In this document: positions 36,804-47,739 of the stretch, one piece after another
Position numbering within the stretch: the first letter of the stretch is position 1
Layout of the letters: each line of letters begins with the position of its first letter
Assembly: GCF_001277255.1 (NCBI RefSeq)
Contig: NZ_CP012264.1
Coordinates: 3,906,001 to 3,970,000, forward strand
Direction of reading: 5' to 3'
DNA from: Cronobacter condimenti 1330
Lineage (GTDB): Bacteria; Pseudomonadota; Gammaproteobacteria; Enterobacterales; Enterobacteriaceae
Length of the DNA: 64,000 nt
Program-made: the position numbers and the translations under genes
The notes under the pieces: generated by a model
Told to the model about the DNA's origin: nothing
Database searches by the model: none
Seen by the model: the letters and a program-made list of their open reading frames with translations, nothing else

Positions 36804-36883
36804 TTCGCTTTCGCAGACAACCCTGCTTCTTTACTTTCTATCAGACAATCTGTGTGAGCACTACGAGGTTGTATCTTTACAGG

Positions 36884-38423
<1,540 letters not shown>

Positions 38424-38560
38424 AAGTTTGATGCTCAAAGAATTAAACTGTTAGTTCGTAATGAATTAACTGTTGTTCACTTGAGACTTGATATTCATTT
38501 ATCGTCCGAAGACGTTAAGATATCAGTGCCCCGAGTGCCCACACAGATTGTCTGATAAAT

Positions 38561-38572
38561 TGTTAAAGAGCG
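38561..38572 (-). promoter_or_regulatory. Leader boxA of the rRNA operon
   Basis: Minus-strand CGCTCTTTAACA between P2 and 16S, followed by the conserved CAGACAATCTGTGTGGGCAC leader block. Confidence 0.85.
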
Positions 38573-38611
38573 GCGCGACGCGGCTTACAGCCTGCTGTCG
38601 CGAGGTGGCGT

Positions 38612-38639
38612 ATATTACGCTTTCCTCTTTCAGAGTCAA
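38612..38639 (-). promoter_or_regulatory. rrn P2 promoter
   Basis: -35 TTGACT and -10 TAATAT, 16-base spacer, on the minus strand, about 190 bases upstream of 16S. Confidence 0.85.
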
Positions 38640-38715
38640 CCATTAATTTCAGGTTTTTCTCTCATCGCTTCGGCTATTTCGTGAAGTGCTTCACGTTCCG
38701 TCTCGATGGAGGCGC

Positions 38716-38743
38716 ATTATAGGGATCTTAGTTTTCAGCACAA
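38716..38743 (-). promoter_or_regulatory. rrn P1 promoter
   Basis: -35 TTGTGC and -10 TATAAT with a 16-base spacer, then the G+C-rich discriminator GCGCCTC expected for stringent control. An A-rich tract upstream (GAAAAAAGGG) resembles an UP element. Confidence 0.88.
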
Positions 38744-38897
38744 CCCTTTTTTCGATCTTTTCTTTCAACTGCTGTTTTTTCATTCTTATTGCTGTGATCC
38801 CATACGATCTGCTCAATGAATGCACGCATTTGCGCTTGCACTACGTCCTAAATCCAACCAAAGTCTTCATACGATTAATAAGAAACCGAGGCTATTT

Positions 38898-39452
38898 ATG
38901 TCTTCTGTATTCAGACCTTATAAAAATACCTTTCCCCACATAGGTCAGCGAGTCATGGTTGATAGCTCAAGCGTCGTGGTTGGCGATGTAAGAATGGCGG
39001 ACGATGTGGGAATTTGGCCCCTCGTCGTTATCCGGGGTGACGTTAACTCAGTTTCTATTGGCGCTCGAACCAATATTCAGGATGGCAGCGTACTGCATGT
39101 CACTCATAAATCGTCCTATAACCCCGATGGTAATCCGTTAGTCATTGGTGAAGACGTTACCGTTGGCCATAAGGTCATGCTGCATGGTTGCACGATTGGT
39201 AACCGAGTACTGGTTGGCATGGGCTCCATAGTACTCGACGGTGCCACTATAGAAGATGATGTGATGATAGGTGCCGGGAGTCTGGTACCGCAGAATAAAC
39301 GCCTTGAAAGTGGCTACCTTTATCTCGGTAGCCCGGTAAAGCAGATTCGACCGCTGAAAGATACTGAGCTGGAAGGGCTGCGCTATTCAGCAAACAACTA
39401 TGTTAAATGGAAAGATGAGTATCTAACTCAGGAGAGCCAGATCCAGCCCTGA
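38898..39452 (+). CDS. yrdA: YrdA, gamma-carbonic-anhydrase-like hexapeptide protein
   Basis: 184-residue left-handed beta-helix trimeric protein starting MSSVFRPYKNTFPHIGQRVM; ATG 38898 chosen because the match to E. coli YrdA begins there. Hexapeptide runs include VGDVRMADDVGIWPLVVIRG, and histidines in LHVTHKS and VGHKVMLHGC are the metal ligands of the gamma-CA family. Physiological activity is unproven. It is divergent from the rRNA operon, the E. coli rrnD upstream neighbour, and its 3' end overlaps yrdB by 25 bases. Confidence 0.95.
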   Translation: MSSVFRPYKNTFPHIGQRVMVDSSSVVVGDVRMADDVGIWPLVVIRGDVNSVSIGARTNIQDGSVLHVTHKSSYNPDGNPLVIGEDVTVGHKVMLHGCTIGNRVLVGMGSIVLDGATIEDDVMIGAGSLVPQNKRLESGYLYLGSPVKQIRPLKDTELEGLRYSANNYVKWKDEYLTQESQIQP

Positions 39453-39685
39453 GTGTCCTCTTGCTGAGCAGCGATCAGTTGCTCAGCATCTTCTTCTACA
39501 TCCCATCGGTTCTTACGGAACGCATGTAGCCATTGCTCAGGGGTGTCCCCTGAAAAGCGGGCCACCAGCACTGTACGGGGGATCGCGCAAGTTAACACCA
39601 GTCCATTAACCAATGCCGGAAAACAGATGGCTTGTTGCGTCTCGTCCCAGTGCTCTCTGTCCGGAAACTGAATCGCCTGATTCAT
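39428..39685 (-). CDS. yrdB: YrdB, DUF1488 family protein
   Basis: 85-residue small acidic protein of unknown function, beginning MNQAIQFPDREHWDETQQAI. It overlaps the aroE stop by 4 bases (ATGA) and runs tail-to-tail into yrdA with a 25-base overlap. Downstream member of the smg-yrdD-tsaC-aroE-yrdB cluster. Confidence 0.92.
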   Translation of the reverse strand: MNQAIQFPDREHWDETQQAICFPALVNGLVLTCAIPRTVLVARFSGDTPEQWLHAFRKNRWDVEEDAEQLIAAQQEDTQGWIWLS

Positions 39686-40500
39686 TGCCCTAGCTCCCGC
39701 TTGAGCGTCTCAATGACTGGGGCGACTTCTGGTAGTACGTCATGCCAGAGCAGCACGGCGTGTGCAGCTTGTGCCACCAGCATTCCTAACCCATCCGCCA
39801 GTTGTGTTGCACCCTGTGTATGACACCATGAAAGAAACGGCGTTAGCTCTTTCTGATAAAACATGTCATAGCACCCGGTTTCCGCGTTAATTAGCGAAAC
39901 TGGCAGCGCCGGGATCTCACCATTGATCCCACCAGACGTCGCATTAATGATGAGATCGAAGTGATGCCCAACCAGATCCTGCAGCGCGACGGCATTGACG
40001 CTGCCCGTGTGGCTGAACAGCGCCGCCAACTCCTGCGCCCGGGCAAACGTGCGGTTGGTGATAGTGACTGCGCAATCCAGCGAGAGAAGCGGTAACAATA
40101 CGCCTCTGGCCGCACCGCCTGCGCCTATTAAGAGGATCCGGTCGCGCGGTTTGATCATCGCGAGCCGTTCAAGATCGCTTAACAACCCGATCCCATCCGT
40201 GTTGTCACCAAGTAAACGACCATCCTCCAGCCGCTTTATCGTGTTGACGGCACCCGCAAGCGCCGCTCTTTCTGTCAGCGCATCCGCGCGTGCAAAGGCC
40301 TGCTCTTTAAATGGCACCGTGACATTGGCTCCCTTCCCGCCAGCGTCAAAGAAGTTTTCCAGTGTCGTAACGAAATTATCGAGCGGCGCCAGCACGCGTC
40401 CATACGGATATGAAATGCGTAGTTGCGCAGCAAACTGTTGATGAATGAAAGGCGATTTGCTGTGCGAAACTGGATTACCAAAAACGGCATAGGTTTCCAT
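39682..40500 (-). CDS. aroE: Shikimate dehydrogenase (NADP)
   Basis: Reduces dehydroshikimate to shikimate in aromatic amino-acid synthesis. 272 residues as in E. coli. Substrate motif SHSKSP near residues 12-17, catalytic lysine in NVTVPFKEQA, catalytic aspartate in GDNTDGIGL, and NADP loop GAGGAARGV. It starts 3 bases after the tsaC stop. Confidence 0.97.
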   Translation of the reverse strand: METYAVFGNPVSHSKSPFIHQQFAAQLRISYPYGRVLAPLDNFVTTLENFFDAGGKGANVTVPFKEQAFARADALTERAALAGAVNTIKRLEDGRLLGDNTDGIGLLSDLERLAMIKPRDRILLIGAGGAARGVLLPLLSLDCAVTITNRTFARAQELAALFSHTGSVNAVALQDLVGHHFDLIINATSGGINGEIPALPVSLINAETGCYDMFYQKELTPFLSWCHTQGATQLADGLGMLVAQAAHAVLLWHDVLPEVAPVIETLKRELGQ

Positions 40501-40503
40501 TCG

Positions 40504-41076
40504 TTACCCTTGTCGGAAAAGTTCACCCGTTAGCGCATCCCGGATCTCAGAAGGGTTCTGACGCCCGCCGGTTGGTCCATGCAGCACCGGGAAATCATCA
40601 CCGAATTGTGCCAGCACTTCCTGCGCCGTACGGCATGGTTCTAGTCCCGAAAGGTTAGCACTCGTCGATACCAGCGGCTTACCAAACGCTTCACACAATG
40701 CAATAACCAGCGGGTGGTTCGTCACACGTACCGCCAGCGAGTCGAAACGGCCTGTTAACCAGCGCGGCGTTGATGGCTTCGCGGGAAAGACAAATGTTAC
40801 GGGTCCAGGCCAGCATGCAAAGACGGCTTCGCGCTGCTGAGATGTAAGCGCAGCATCATCTATATAAGGTTTGAGTTGTTCAAAATTTGCTGCGATCAGG
40901 ATTAACCCTTTCTCTACAGGCCGCTGCTTGAGTTCGAGCAAACGGTTTACGGCAGTTTCGCTATCTGGATCGCATCCAACTCCAAAGACAGCTTCTGTCG
41001 GGTAAGCGATGACATGTTCATTTTTAAGGACGTCGACAACTTGCGATATCGCGTCTGCAGGTTGGTTATTCTTCAC
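40504..41076 (-). CDS. tsaC: Threonylcarbamoyl-AMP synthase
   Basis: Makes threonylcarbamoyl-AMP from threonine, bicarbonate and ATP for the t6A37 tRNA modification. 190 residues, E. coli length, with the YrdC-fold motifs AYPTEAVFGVGCDP, KQRPVEKGLILIA and STSANLSG. Co-oriented with yrdD and aroE. Confidence 0.97.
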   Translation of the reverse strand: MKNNQPADAISQVVDVLKNEHVIAYPTEAVFGVGCDPDSETAVNRLLELKQRPVEKGLILIAANFEQLKPYIDDAALTSQQREAVFACWPGPVTFVFPAKPSTPRWLTGRFDSLAVRVTNHPLVIALCEAFGKPLVSTSANLSGLEPCRTAQEVLAQFGDDFPVLHGPTGGRQNPSEIRDALTGELFRQG

Positions 41077-41080
41077 AGGC

Positions 41081-41623
41081 TTATTCCGCCGTTACCGGCT
41101 TTCCACATTGTTTACTGGCACAAAAGCGTTTCACACCTTGCGCGGTTTTCTTCTCAATAAGGAGGGGATAGTGACATTCCGGGCATTCACCGGCTACTGG
41201 TTTGAAATTAATGACAAACTGGCACTCCGGGTAGCGATCGCAGGAATAGAACGTTTTGCCAAAGCGCGAACGGCGCTGAATGAGATGGCCTGCGCTACAC
41301 TGCGGGCAAGACAGTGCGGTTTCATCGGGTTTATCGATTTGTTCAGTGTGTTCGCATTCAGGGTAATGACTACAGCCGATAAACATACCGAAACGTCCCT
41401 GACGAAGCACAAGCGTCGCGCCGCATGCCGGGCAATGCTGGCCTTCAAGCTCTTTAACAACATGTCCATCCACCAGGCCTTTTAATGGCCGGACGTAATC
41501 ACATTCAGGATAATGCGAACATCCCAGGAAAGGCCCGTGCTTCCCGGAACGAATAATGAGTTCAGCCCCGCATTTTGGGCAGGGCTCGTGTTTGGGCACA
41601 GAAAAGAGTGCTGACCTTGCCAT
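41081..41623 (-). CDS. yrdD: YrdD, topoisomerase-type zinc-finger protein
   Basis: 180 residues made of topoisomerase I C-terminal zinc-ribbon modules: CPKCGAEL...CSHYPEC, CPACGATL...CSHYPEC, CPQCSAGH...CDRYPEC and CPECHYPL...CASKQC. It is a stand-alone DNA-binding protein without a topoisomerase catalytic domain; the role is unknown. It lies between smg and tsaC, as in E. coli. Confidence 0.93.
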   Translation of the reverse strand: MARSALFSVPKHEPCPKCGAELIIRSGKHGPFLGCSHYPECDYVRPLKGLVDGHVVKELEGQHCPACGATLVLRQGRFGMFIGCSHYPECEHTEQIDKPDETALSCPQCSAGHLIQRRSRFGKTFYSCDRYPECQFVINFKPVAGECPECHYPLLIEKKTAQGVKRFCASKQCGKPVTAE

Positions 41624-41646
41624 AATTCACCACTGCGCTGAAAATA

Positions 41647-42120
41647 TCAGTGCAGCATACCGTCATTCACTTCAAAGAGCAGTTCTTCCATTTGCTGATA
41701 GGCATTTTCACATCCGGGAATGTTGAAAAGCACCATCAGAATGACCCACTTTAAATCTTCTAAATCAAACTCGGCCGTATCCAGCGCCATGACGCGCTCA
41801 ATAACCATTTCACGAGTTTCGAGATTCAGCACCTGAATTTGTTCCAGAAACAGCAGGAACCCCCGACAGCTGGCGTCCAGCCGCTGGCACTCCTCTGCGG
41901 TGAAAATACGCATTGAGAGTGGGTCCGACGCCAGTTGCATCGGCGCGGAAAGACCGTCCTGATAATCCGCCAGCTTTTCCAGCCATAACAGCGCATTAAA
42001 GATATCTTCCTGATCAAAACCCGCATCCGTCAGGTCCCGCGTCAGCTTATCCTGATCAACGCGCATTTCCGCTTCGTTATGGATATAGGTTTCAAACAAA
42101 TACATTAGTACGTCGAACAT
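41647..42120 (-). CDS. smg: Smg family protein
   Basis: 157-residue protein of unknown function (DUF494), identical in length to E. coli Smg, beginning MFDVLMYLFETYIHNEAEMR. Acidic and helical. Its start overlaps the end of dprA by 29 bases. Confidence 0.93.
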   Translation of the reverse strand: MFDVLMYLFETYIHNEAEMRVDQDKLTRDLTDAGFDQEDIFNALLWLEKLADYQDGLSAPMQLASDPLSMRIFTAEECQRLDASCRGFLLFLEQIQVLNLETREMVIERVMALDTAEFDLEDLKWVILMVLFNIPGCENAYQQMEELLFEVNDGMLH

Positions 42121-43204
42121 GGCCTGCCCTCCTCACTCGGACATAGCCGCCGGGTACAGCTGCGATCCATCCTGCTAACTCCAGTTCGAGTAGCTGGGCT
42201 ACCGTCAATGGCACAGGTTGGCCGGCACGTTCAGCGACGACGTCAACAGGTGTAACCTCATCTCCTACGTTAGCCAACAGCTCAGGAAATGGCAATGCAC
42301 CTTCCTCTTGATCCGGTGAATAATTCGCAGTGTTGAGCCATGGCAGCTCATTTTGTAAATAATCGATGATGTCCTGAGGATGCGTAACGGCGATAGCGCC
42401 TTCTTGAATAAGCCTGTGCGGCCCTTCACATCCGGGATTACCAACCGGCCCCGGCAGAGCGAAAACCTCACGCCCCTGCTCCAGCGCACACCGGGCGGTA
42501 ACCAGCGAGCCGCTGCGCAATGCCGCTTCAACCACCAGCACACCGAAACTTAATCCACTGATAATGCGGTTGCGTCTGGGGAAATTAGCCGGGCGCGGCT
42601 GTGCCTCGAATGGAAACTCTGTCACAAGCGCACCGCCATGCTCAACGATCTCTTGTGCCAGTTGTCGATGGCGCGCCGGGTAAATCTGCGCCAGTCCATT
42701 ACCTAACACGGCTATTGTTTTGCCTTGTGCCTGTAACGCGCTGCGGTGCGCAATGGCATCAATACCAAGCGCGAGCCCGCTGGTTAAGGTCAGGCCACTT
42801 TCGGCCAGGGCATAACAAAGCTTACTGCCCCATTGTTCGCCGTACCAGGAATGATGACGGCTACCGACGACCGCCAGTTGTGCTCTGGCAAGCGTTGTTA
42901 TATCGCCCGCCACCAACAACGCGCCGGGAAACCAATCGATAGCCCTCAGCGAAATGGGATATGCAGGAGAGAGCGCAGTAAGTAAATGGTGGTCTGGCAT
43001 TTCAAGCCAGCGCAACACCGTCTCGAGCGCTGTAAAAGGATAGTCAAAGAACAGCCTGCGCTGGTTTGCGTTTAACCCAGCAAGGCGCAGCGCCTCGGCA
43101 GGATCCTCACTCGCATTTTGCAGCCGCTGAAAAGCTCTTACCATGACTTCGCCACTCAGGCTATAAACCGCCATCAGGCGTAACCAAATCTCCGTTGGTG
43201 ACAT
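42092..43204 (-). CDS. dprA: DNA-processing protein DprA (Smf)
   Basis: In transformable bacteria loads RecA onto incoming single-stranded DNA; role in enterobacteria unclear. ATG 43204 with GAGGGA upstream gives 370 residues; a TTG at 43222 is less likely. The Rossmann-like core shows AVVGSRHHSWYGE, TSGLALGIDAIAH and FPRRNRIISGLS, and a C-terminal winged helix ends VRRTNVFV. Divergent from def. Confidence 0.95.
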   Translation of the reverse strand: MSPTEIWLRLMAVYSLSGEVMVRAFQRLQNASEDPAEALRLAGLNANQRRLFFDYPFTALETVLRWLEMPDHHLLTALSPAYPISLRAIDWFPGALLVAGDITTLARAQLAVVGSRHHSWYGEQWGSKLCYALAESGLTLTSGLALGIDAIAHRSALQAQGKTIAVLGNGLAQIYPARHRQLAQEIVEHGGALVTEFPFEAQPRPANFPRRNRIISGLSFGVLVVEAALRSGSLVTARCALEQGREVFALPGPVGNPGCEGPHRLIQEGAIAVTHPQDIIDYLQNELPWLNTANYSPDQEEGALPFPELLANVGDEVTPVDVVAERAGQPVPLTVAQLLELELAGWIAAVPGGYVRVRRAGHVRRTNVFV

Positions 43205-43333
43205 TGCGCTATCCCTCGCCAAACGCCGTTCTCTAATCCCTGTGATTCGTTGCTGATGCTGTCAATCAAAGGGGGATTTGTCTAGAATAGAGGGTAAGAT
43301 CCTTTCAACTCTTGAATACAGCTCTGGAAATTT

Positions 43334-43849
43334 ATGTCAGTTTTGCAGGTATTACATATTCCGGACGAGCGGCTTCGCATCGTCGCTGAACCGGTTAAAG
43401 AAGTTAATGCAGATATTCAGCGTATCGTTGATGATATGTTCGATACGATGTATGCCGAAGAAGGTATAGGTCTTGCTGCGACGCAGGTAGATATTCATCA
43501 GCGAATTATCGTTATCGATGTTTCTGAGAACCGCGATGAAAGATTGGTACTGATCAACCCGGAGCTGCTGGAGCAGTCTGGCGAAACCGGTATTGAAGAA
43601 GGTTGCCTTTCAATTCCGGAGCAACGCGCTTTTGTGCCGCGCGCCGAAAAAGTGAAAATTCGCGCGCTCAACCGCGACGGTAAATCTTTTGAGCTGGAAG
43701 CAGATGGCCTGCTGGCAATTTGTATCCAACACGAAATGGATCATCTGGTCGGCAAACTCTTTATCGATTATCTGTCGCCGATGAAGCGCCAACGTATTCG
43801 TCAAAAAGTTGAAAAACTGGATCGCATGAAGGCAAAAGCCGCAGGTTAA
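43334..43849 (+). CDS. def: Peptide deformylase
   Basis: Removes the formyl group from new protein N-termini. 171 residues with all three metal motifs: GIGLAATQ, EGCLSIPE and IQHEMDHLVG. First gene of def-fmt; fmt follows after 18 bases. A weak promoter candidate (TGTCAA-17-TAGAAT, 43260-43288) lies upstream. Confidence 0.98.
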   Translation: MSVLQVLHIPDERLRIVAEPVKEVNADIQRIVDDMFDTMYAEEGIGLAATQVDIHQRIIVIDVSENRDERLVLINPELLEQSGETGIEEGCLSIPEQRAFVPRAEKVKIRALNRDGKSFELEADGLLAICIQHEMDHLVGKLFIDYLSPMKRQRIRQKVEKLDRMKAKAAG

Positions 43850-43867
43850 ATAAAGACAGGGAATAAC

Positions 43868-44815
43868 GTGTCCGAGTCACTTCGCATTATTTTTGCCGGT
43901 ACGCCGGATTTCGCAGCGCGTCATCTTGAGGCGTTGTTATCTTCCTCTCATCAGGTTGTCGGCGTATTTACTCAGCCAGACCGCCCGGCAGGTCGTGGCA
44001 AAAAGTTAATGCCAGGACCGGTGAAAATACTGGCGCAAGAAAACGGTATTCCTGTTTTTCAGCCGAAGTCACTGCGCCCTGCTGAAAACCAGGCGCTTGT
44101 GGCTGGGCTAAACGCAGATGTAATGGTCGTAGTCGCTTATGGCTTGATCCTTCCTGAAGCCGTGCTCGCGATGCCTCGCCTGGGCTGTATCAATGTGCAT
44201 GGGTCCCTACTGCCTCACTGGCGGGGTGCGGCGCCAATCCAGCGTTCATTATGGGCTGGCGATGCCGAGACCGGTGTGACTATCATGCAAATGGACAAGG
44301 GACTTGATACTGGCGATATGCTGCGTAAGCTCGCGTGTCCCATTACATCAGAAGATACCAGCGCCTCGCTGTATGACAAACTCGCACGGTTGGGGCCACA
44401 AGGTCTGCTTGAGACGCTTCGCGATCTCGCCAACGGCAATATCGCTCCGGAAAAACAGGATGATGCCCAGGCGACCTATGCAGAGAAACTGAGTAAAGAA
44501 GAGGCTCGCCTCGACTGGTCGTTATCCGCCGCGCAGCTTGAGCGTTGTATCCGCGCTTTTAATCCCTGGCCCGTCAGCTATTTCATGATTGACGATCAGC
44601 CCGTCAAAGTCTGGAAAGCGTCCGTCATGACTAACCAGAGCGATGCCGCGCCGGGTACTGTTCTTGATGCCAGTAAGCAAGGCATCCAGATAGCGACCGC
44701 CGAAGGCATGCTGAACCTGGAAATGCTCCAGCCAGCCGGTAAAAAAGCAATGACGGCACAGGATCTGTTGAACTCTCGCCGTGAGTGGTTTACACCCGGC
44801 AATATTCTCGCCTGA
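43868..44815 (+). CDS. fmt: Methionyl-tRNA formyltransferase
   Basis: Formylates initiator Met-tRNA using 10-formyltetrahydrofolate, functionally paired with def. GTG start at 43868 behind CAGGGA; 315 residues starting MSESLRIIFAGTPDFAARHL. Contains the folate-site block NVHGSLLPHWRGAAPIQRS and a C-terminal OB-like tRNA-binding domain. Confidence 0.97.
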   Translation: MSESLRIIFAGTPDFAARHLEALLSSSHQVVGVFTQPDRPAGRGKKLMPGPVKILAQENGIPVFQPKSLRPAENQALVAGLNADVMVVVAYGLILPEAVLAMPRLGCINVHGSLLPHWRGAAPIQRSLWAGDAETGVTIMQMDKGLDTGDMLRKLACPITSEDTSASLYDKLARLGPQGLLETLRDLANGNIAPEKQDDAQATYAEKLSKEEARLDWSLSAAQLERCIRAFNPWPVSYFMIDDQPVKVWKASVMTNQSDAAPGTVLDASKQGIQIATAEGMLNLEMLQPAGKKAMTAQDLLNSRREWFTPGNILA

Positions 44816-44829
44816 GTGCGACATAAGCA

Positions 44830-44851
44830 GCCCGGTTTTCCGGGCCTTTTT
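44830..44851 (+). terminator. Terminator between fmt and rsmB
   Basis: GCCCGG-TTTT-CCGGGC followed by CTTTTTA. Only 12 bases after the fmt stop; rsmB starts 32 bases later, so it may only attenuate readthrough. Confidence 0.7.
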
Positions 44852-44882
44852 ATTTCAGATGCAGGTTACCCTGCCCGTGGTT

Positions 44883-46172
44883 ATGAAAAAATCCATTAAT
44901 CTCCGCAGCCTGGCGGCACAGGCTATCGAACAGGTCGTCGAAAAAGGCCAGTCGCTGAGTACGGTTCTGCCGCCGCTTCAGCATAAAGTATCCGATAAAG
45001 ACAAAGCCCTGTTGCAGGAGCTTTGCTTCGGTGCTTTGCGCACCCTTTCGCAGCTCGAATGGCTTATTAATAAGCTGATGGCTCGCCCGATGACGGGTAA
45101 ACAGCGCACAATTCATTATCTCATTATGGTCGGTTTGTACCAGCTGCTATATACACGTATTCCCCCGCATGCGGCTCTGGCGGAAACGGTAGAAGGCGCG
45201 GTGGCTATCAAGCGTATGCAATTTAAGGGACTGATTAACGGCGTATTGCGTCAGTTTCAGCGACAACAGGAAGCGTTGGTTGAAGAATTTGCCGGTCAGG
45301 AGGCCCGTTATCTGCACCCCTTGTGGTTGTTACGGCGTCTACAGGCGGCTTATCCTCAACAATGGCAGGCGATAGCTGAGGCCAATAACGAACGACCGCC
45401 AATGTGGCTGCGTGTTAATCGCCAATATCATTCTCGTGATGAATGGATCACGCTACTTGAAGAAAATGGTATGACAGGCCATACCCATCTGCGCTATCCG
45501 GACGCCGTACGCCTCGATACACCGGCACCCGTGGCTGCGCTTCCGGGCTTCGACCAGGGCTGGGTTACGGTTCAGGATGCTTCGGCGCAGGGTTGCGTTG
45601 AGCTGCTTGGGCCGCGAAATGGCGAGACAATCCTTGATCTGTGCGCTGCACCAGGCGGCAAAACGACGCACATTCTCGAAGCTGCACCGCAAGCTAAAGT
45701 CATGGCCGTTGATGTTGATGCTCAACGCATCACTCGCGTCTATGAAAACTTAAAGCGCCTGAAAATGCAGGCAGAAGTGAAGGTAGGGGATGGGCGCGCT
45801 CCGGCGACATGGTGTGGCGATACGCAATTCGACAGGATCCTGTTAGACGCGCCTTGTTCCGCGACGGGCGTTATTCGTCGCCACCCCGATATAAAATGGC
45901 TGCGCCGTGATTCTGATATCACGGAGCTTGCGCAACTGCAGTCTGAAATTCTCGACGCTATCTGGCAACACCTTAAGCCGGGCGGTACGCTGCTTTACGC
46001 CACCTGCTCCGTATTACCTGAAGAAAACAGCGAACAGATTCGAGCGTTTCTCAGGAGGACACCCGATGCGCAACTTGATGGCACTGGTTCGGCGCAAACG
46101 CCCGGTATACAAAATCTCCCTGGCGCGATTGAAGGTGATGGCTTCTTTTACGCTAAGCTAATCAAAAAGTGA
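44883..46172 (+). CDS. rsmB: 16S rRNA m5C967 methyltransferase
   Basis: Methylates C967 of 16S rRNA with S-adenosylmethionine. ATG 44883 gives MKKSINLRSLAAQAIEQVVE and 429 residues, the E. coli length; the frame upstream reads through the fmt terminator and is not coding. An N-terminal NusB-like domain precedes the Rossmann methyltransferase with LDLCAAPGGKTTH (SAM loop), DAPCSATG and YATCSV (catalytic and release cysteines). Confidence 0.97.
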   Translation: MKKSINLRSLAAQAIEQVVEKGQSLSTVLPPLQHKVSDKDKALLQELCFGALRTLSQLEWLINKLMARPMTGKQRTIHYLIMVGLYQLLYTRIPPHAALAETVEGAVAIKRMQFKGLINGVLRQFQRQQEALVEEFAGQEARYLHPLWLLRRLQAAYPQQWQAIAEANNERPPMWLRVNRQYHSRDEWITLLEENGMTGHTHLRYPDAVRLDTPAPVAALPGFDQGWVTVQDASAQGCVELLGPRNGETILDLCAAPGGKTTHILEAAPQAKVMAVDVDAQRITRVYENLKRLKMQAEVKVGDGRAPATWCGDTQFDRILLDAPCSATGVIRRHPDIKWLRRDSDITELAQLQSEILDAIWQHLKPGGTLLYATCSVLPEENSEQIRAFLRRTPDAQLDGTGSAQTPGIQNLPGAIEGDGFFYAKLIKK

Positions 46173-46213
46173 TCGGGCCCGCAGCAGCGGCCCCGGATGG
46201 GTAAAGCAAAACG

Positions 46214-47590
46214 ATGAAGATAATCATTCTGGGCGCCGGTCAGGTCGGCGGTACGCTGGCAGAAAACCTGGTGGGCGAAAACAACGATATTACGGTTGTC
46301 GATACCAACAGCGATCGCTTGCGCATACTTCAGGATAAGTTTGATTTGCGTGTTGTGCAGGGACACGGCTCTCATCCGCGCGTCTTGCGCGAAGCGGGCG
46401 CAGACGACGCTGACATGCTTGTCGCGGTCACCAGTTCTGATGAAACGAATATGATAGCCTGTCAGGTGGCCTATTCTCTTTTCAATACGCCAAACCGTAT
46501 CGCACGCATTCGCGCTCCGGATTATGTTCGCGATGCCGAACGTCTATTCACACCAGAGGCGGTGCCCATCGATCACCTCATCGCCCCAGAGCAACTGGTA
46601 ATAGACAATATCTATCGTCTGATTGAATATCCAGGCGCGCTTCAGGTCGTAAACTTTGCGGAAGGTAAAGTCAGCCTTGCGGTAGTGAAAGCATATTATG
46701 GCGGCCCATTAGTAGGAAATGCGCTTTCAACGATGCGTGAACACATGCCACACATTGATACTCGTGTGGCAGCAATTTTTCGCCATGACAGGCCCATTCG
46801 CCCGCAGGGTTCGACGATTGTCGAAGCGGGCGATGAAGTTTTCTTCATTGCCGCCTCACAGCATATTCGTGCTGTGATGAGTGAGCTTCAGCGTCTCGAA
46901 AAGCCCTATAAGCGCATTATGCTTGTTGGTGGCGGTAACATCGGTGCCGGCCTCGCTCGTCGACTCGAAAAAGACTACAGCGTTAAGCTTATTGAGCGCG
47001 ACCAGCAACGCGCTGCTGAACTCGCCGAGAAACTGCAAAATACGATTGTTTTTTATGGCGATGCCTCGGATCAGGAACTGCTGGCAGAAGAGCATATCGA
47101 TCAAGTGGATCTGTTTATCGCTGTGACTAACGATGACGAAGCCAACATTATGTCTGCTATGCTCGCCAAACGCATGGGCGCCAAAAAGGTGATGGTGCTG
47201 ATTCAACGTCGCGCGTATGTGGACCTGGTGCAAGGAAGTGTCATTGATATTGCTATCTCACCGCAGCAAGCGACTATTTCTGCACTACTCGGCCATGTCC
47301 GCAAAGCGGATATAGTCAGCGTTTCATCGCTGCGCCGTGGAGTGGCAGAAGCTATCGAAGCCGTTGCACATGGGGACGAAACCACATCGCGAGTGGTTGG
47401 ACGCGTCATTGATGATATTAAGCTGCCGCCAGGCACGATTATTGGTGCCGTAGTCCGCGGGAATGACGTAATGATCGCCAATGATAATTTACGTATTGAG
47501 CAGGGCGACCATGTGATTATGTTCCTGACCGATAAAAAGTATGTCACGGATGTCGAGCGCCTGTTTCAGCCAAGCCCCTTCTTTTTATAA
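46214..47590 (+). CDS. trkA: Trk potassium uptake regulatory protein TrkA
   Basis: Peripheral NAD-binding subunit needed for TrkG/TrkH potassium uptake. 458 residues with two RCK/Rossmann halves: ILGAGQVGGTLAENL at the N-terminus and LVGGGNIGAGLARRL near residue 237, each followed by a TrkA-C domain. 41 bases after rsmB; GGTAAAG lies before the ATG. Confidence 0.97.
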   Translation: MKIIILGAGQVGGTLAENLVGENNDITVVDTNSDRLRILQDKFDLRVVQGHGSHPRVLREAGADDADMLVAVTSSDETNMIACQVAYSLFNTPNRIARIRAPDYVRDAERLFTPEAVPIDHLIAPEQLVIDNIYRLIEYPGALQVVNFAEGKVSLAVVKAYYGGPLVGNALSTMREHMPHIDTRVAAIFRHDRPIRPQGSTIVEAGDEVFFIAASQHIRAVMSELQRLEKPYKRIMLVGGGNIGAGLARRLEKDYSVKLIERDQQRAAELAEKLQNTIVFYGDASDQELLAEEHIDQVDLFIAVTNDDEANIMSAMLAKRMGAKKVMVLIQRRAYVDLVQGSVIDIAISPQQATISALLGHVRKADIVSVSSLRRGVAEAIEAVAHGDETTSRVVGRVIDDIKLPPGTIIGAVVRGNDVMIANDNLRIEQGDHVIMFLTDKKYVTDVERLFQPSPFFL

Positions 47591-47739
47591 TCACCGGGCG
47601 GCTCTGCCGCCTTTGTTATCCCCCCTGTTATATCCGCATGATCTTCAAGGACAAAAAGATATTTTCAAGAATCATGAGAATGGAAAATCACTATTCCTTT
47701 GTTAGACTTAGTTAGGCTTTGGTATCCGGGGAGTTGAAA

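Noticed and set aside
36527..36883. tRNA-Ile/tRNA-Ala in the rRNA spacer
   Set aside because: Only one tRNA is present and its anticodon is TTC (Glu).
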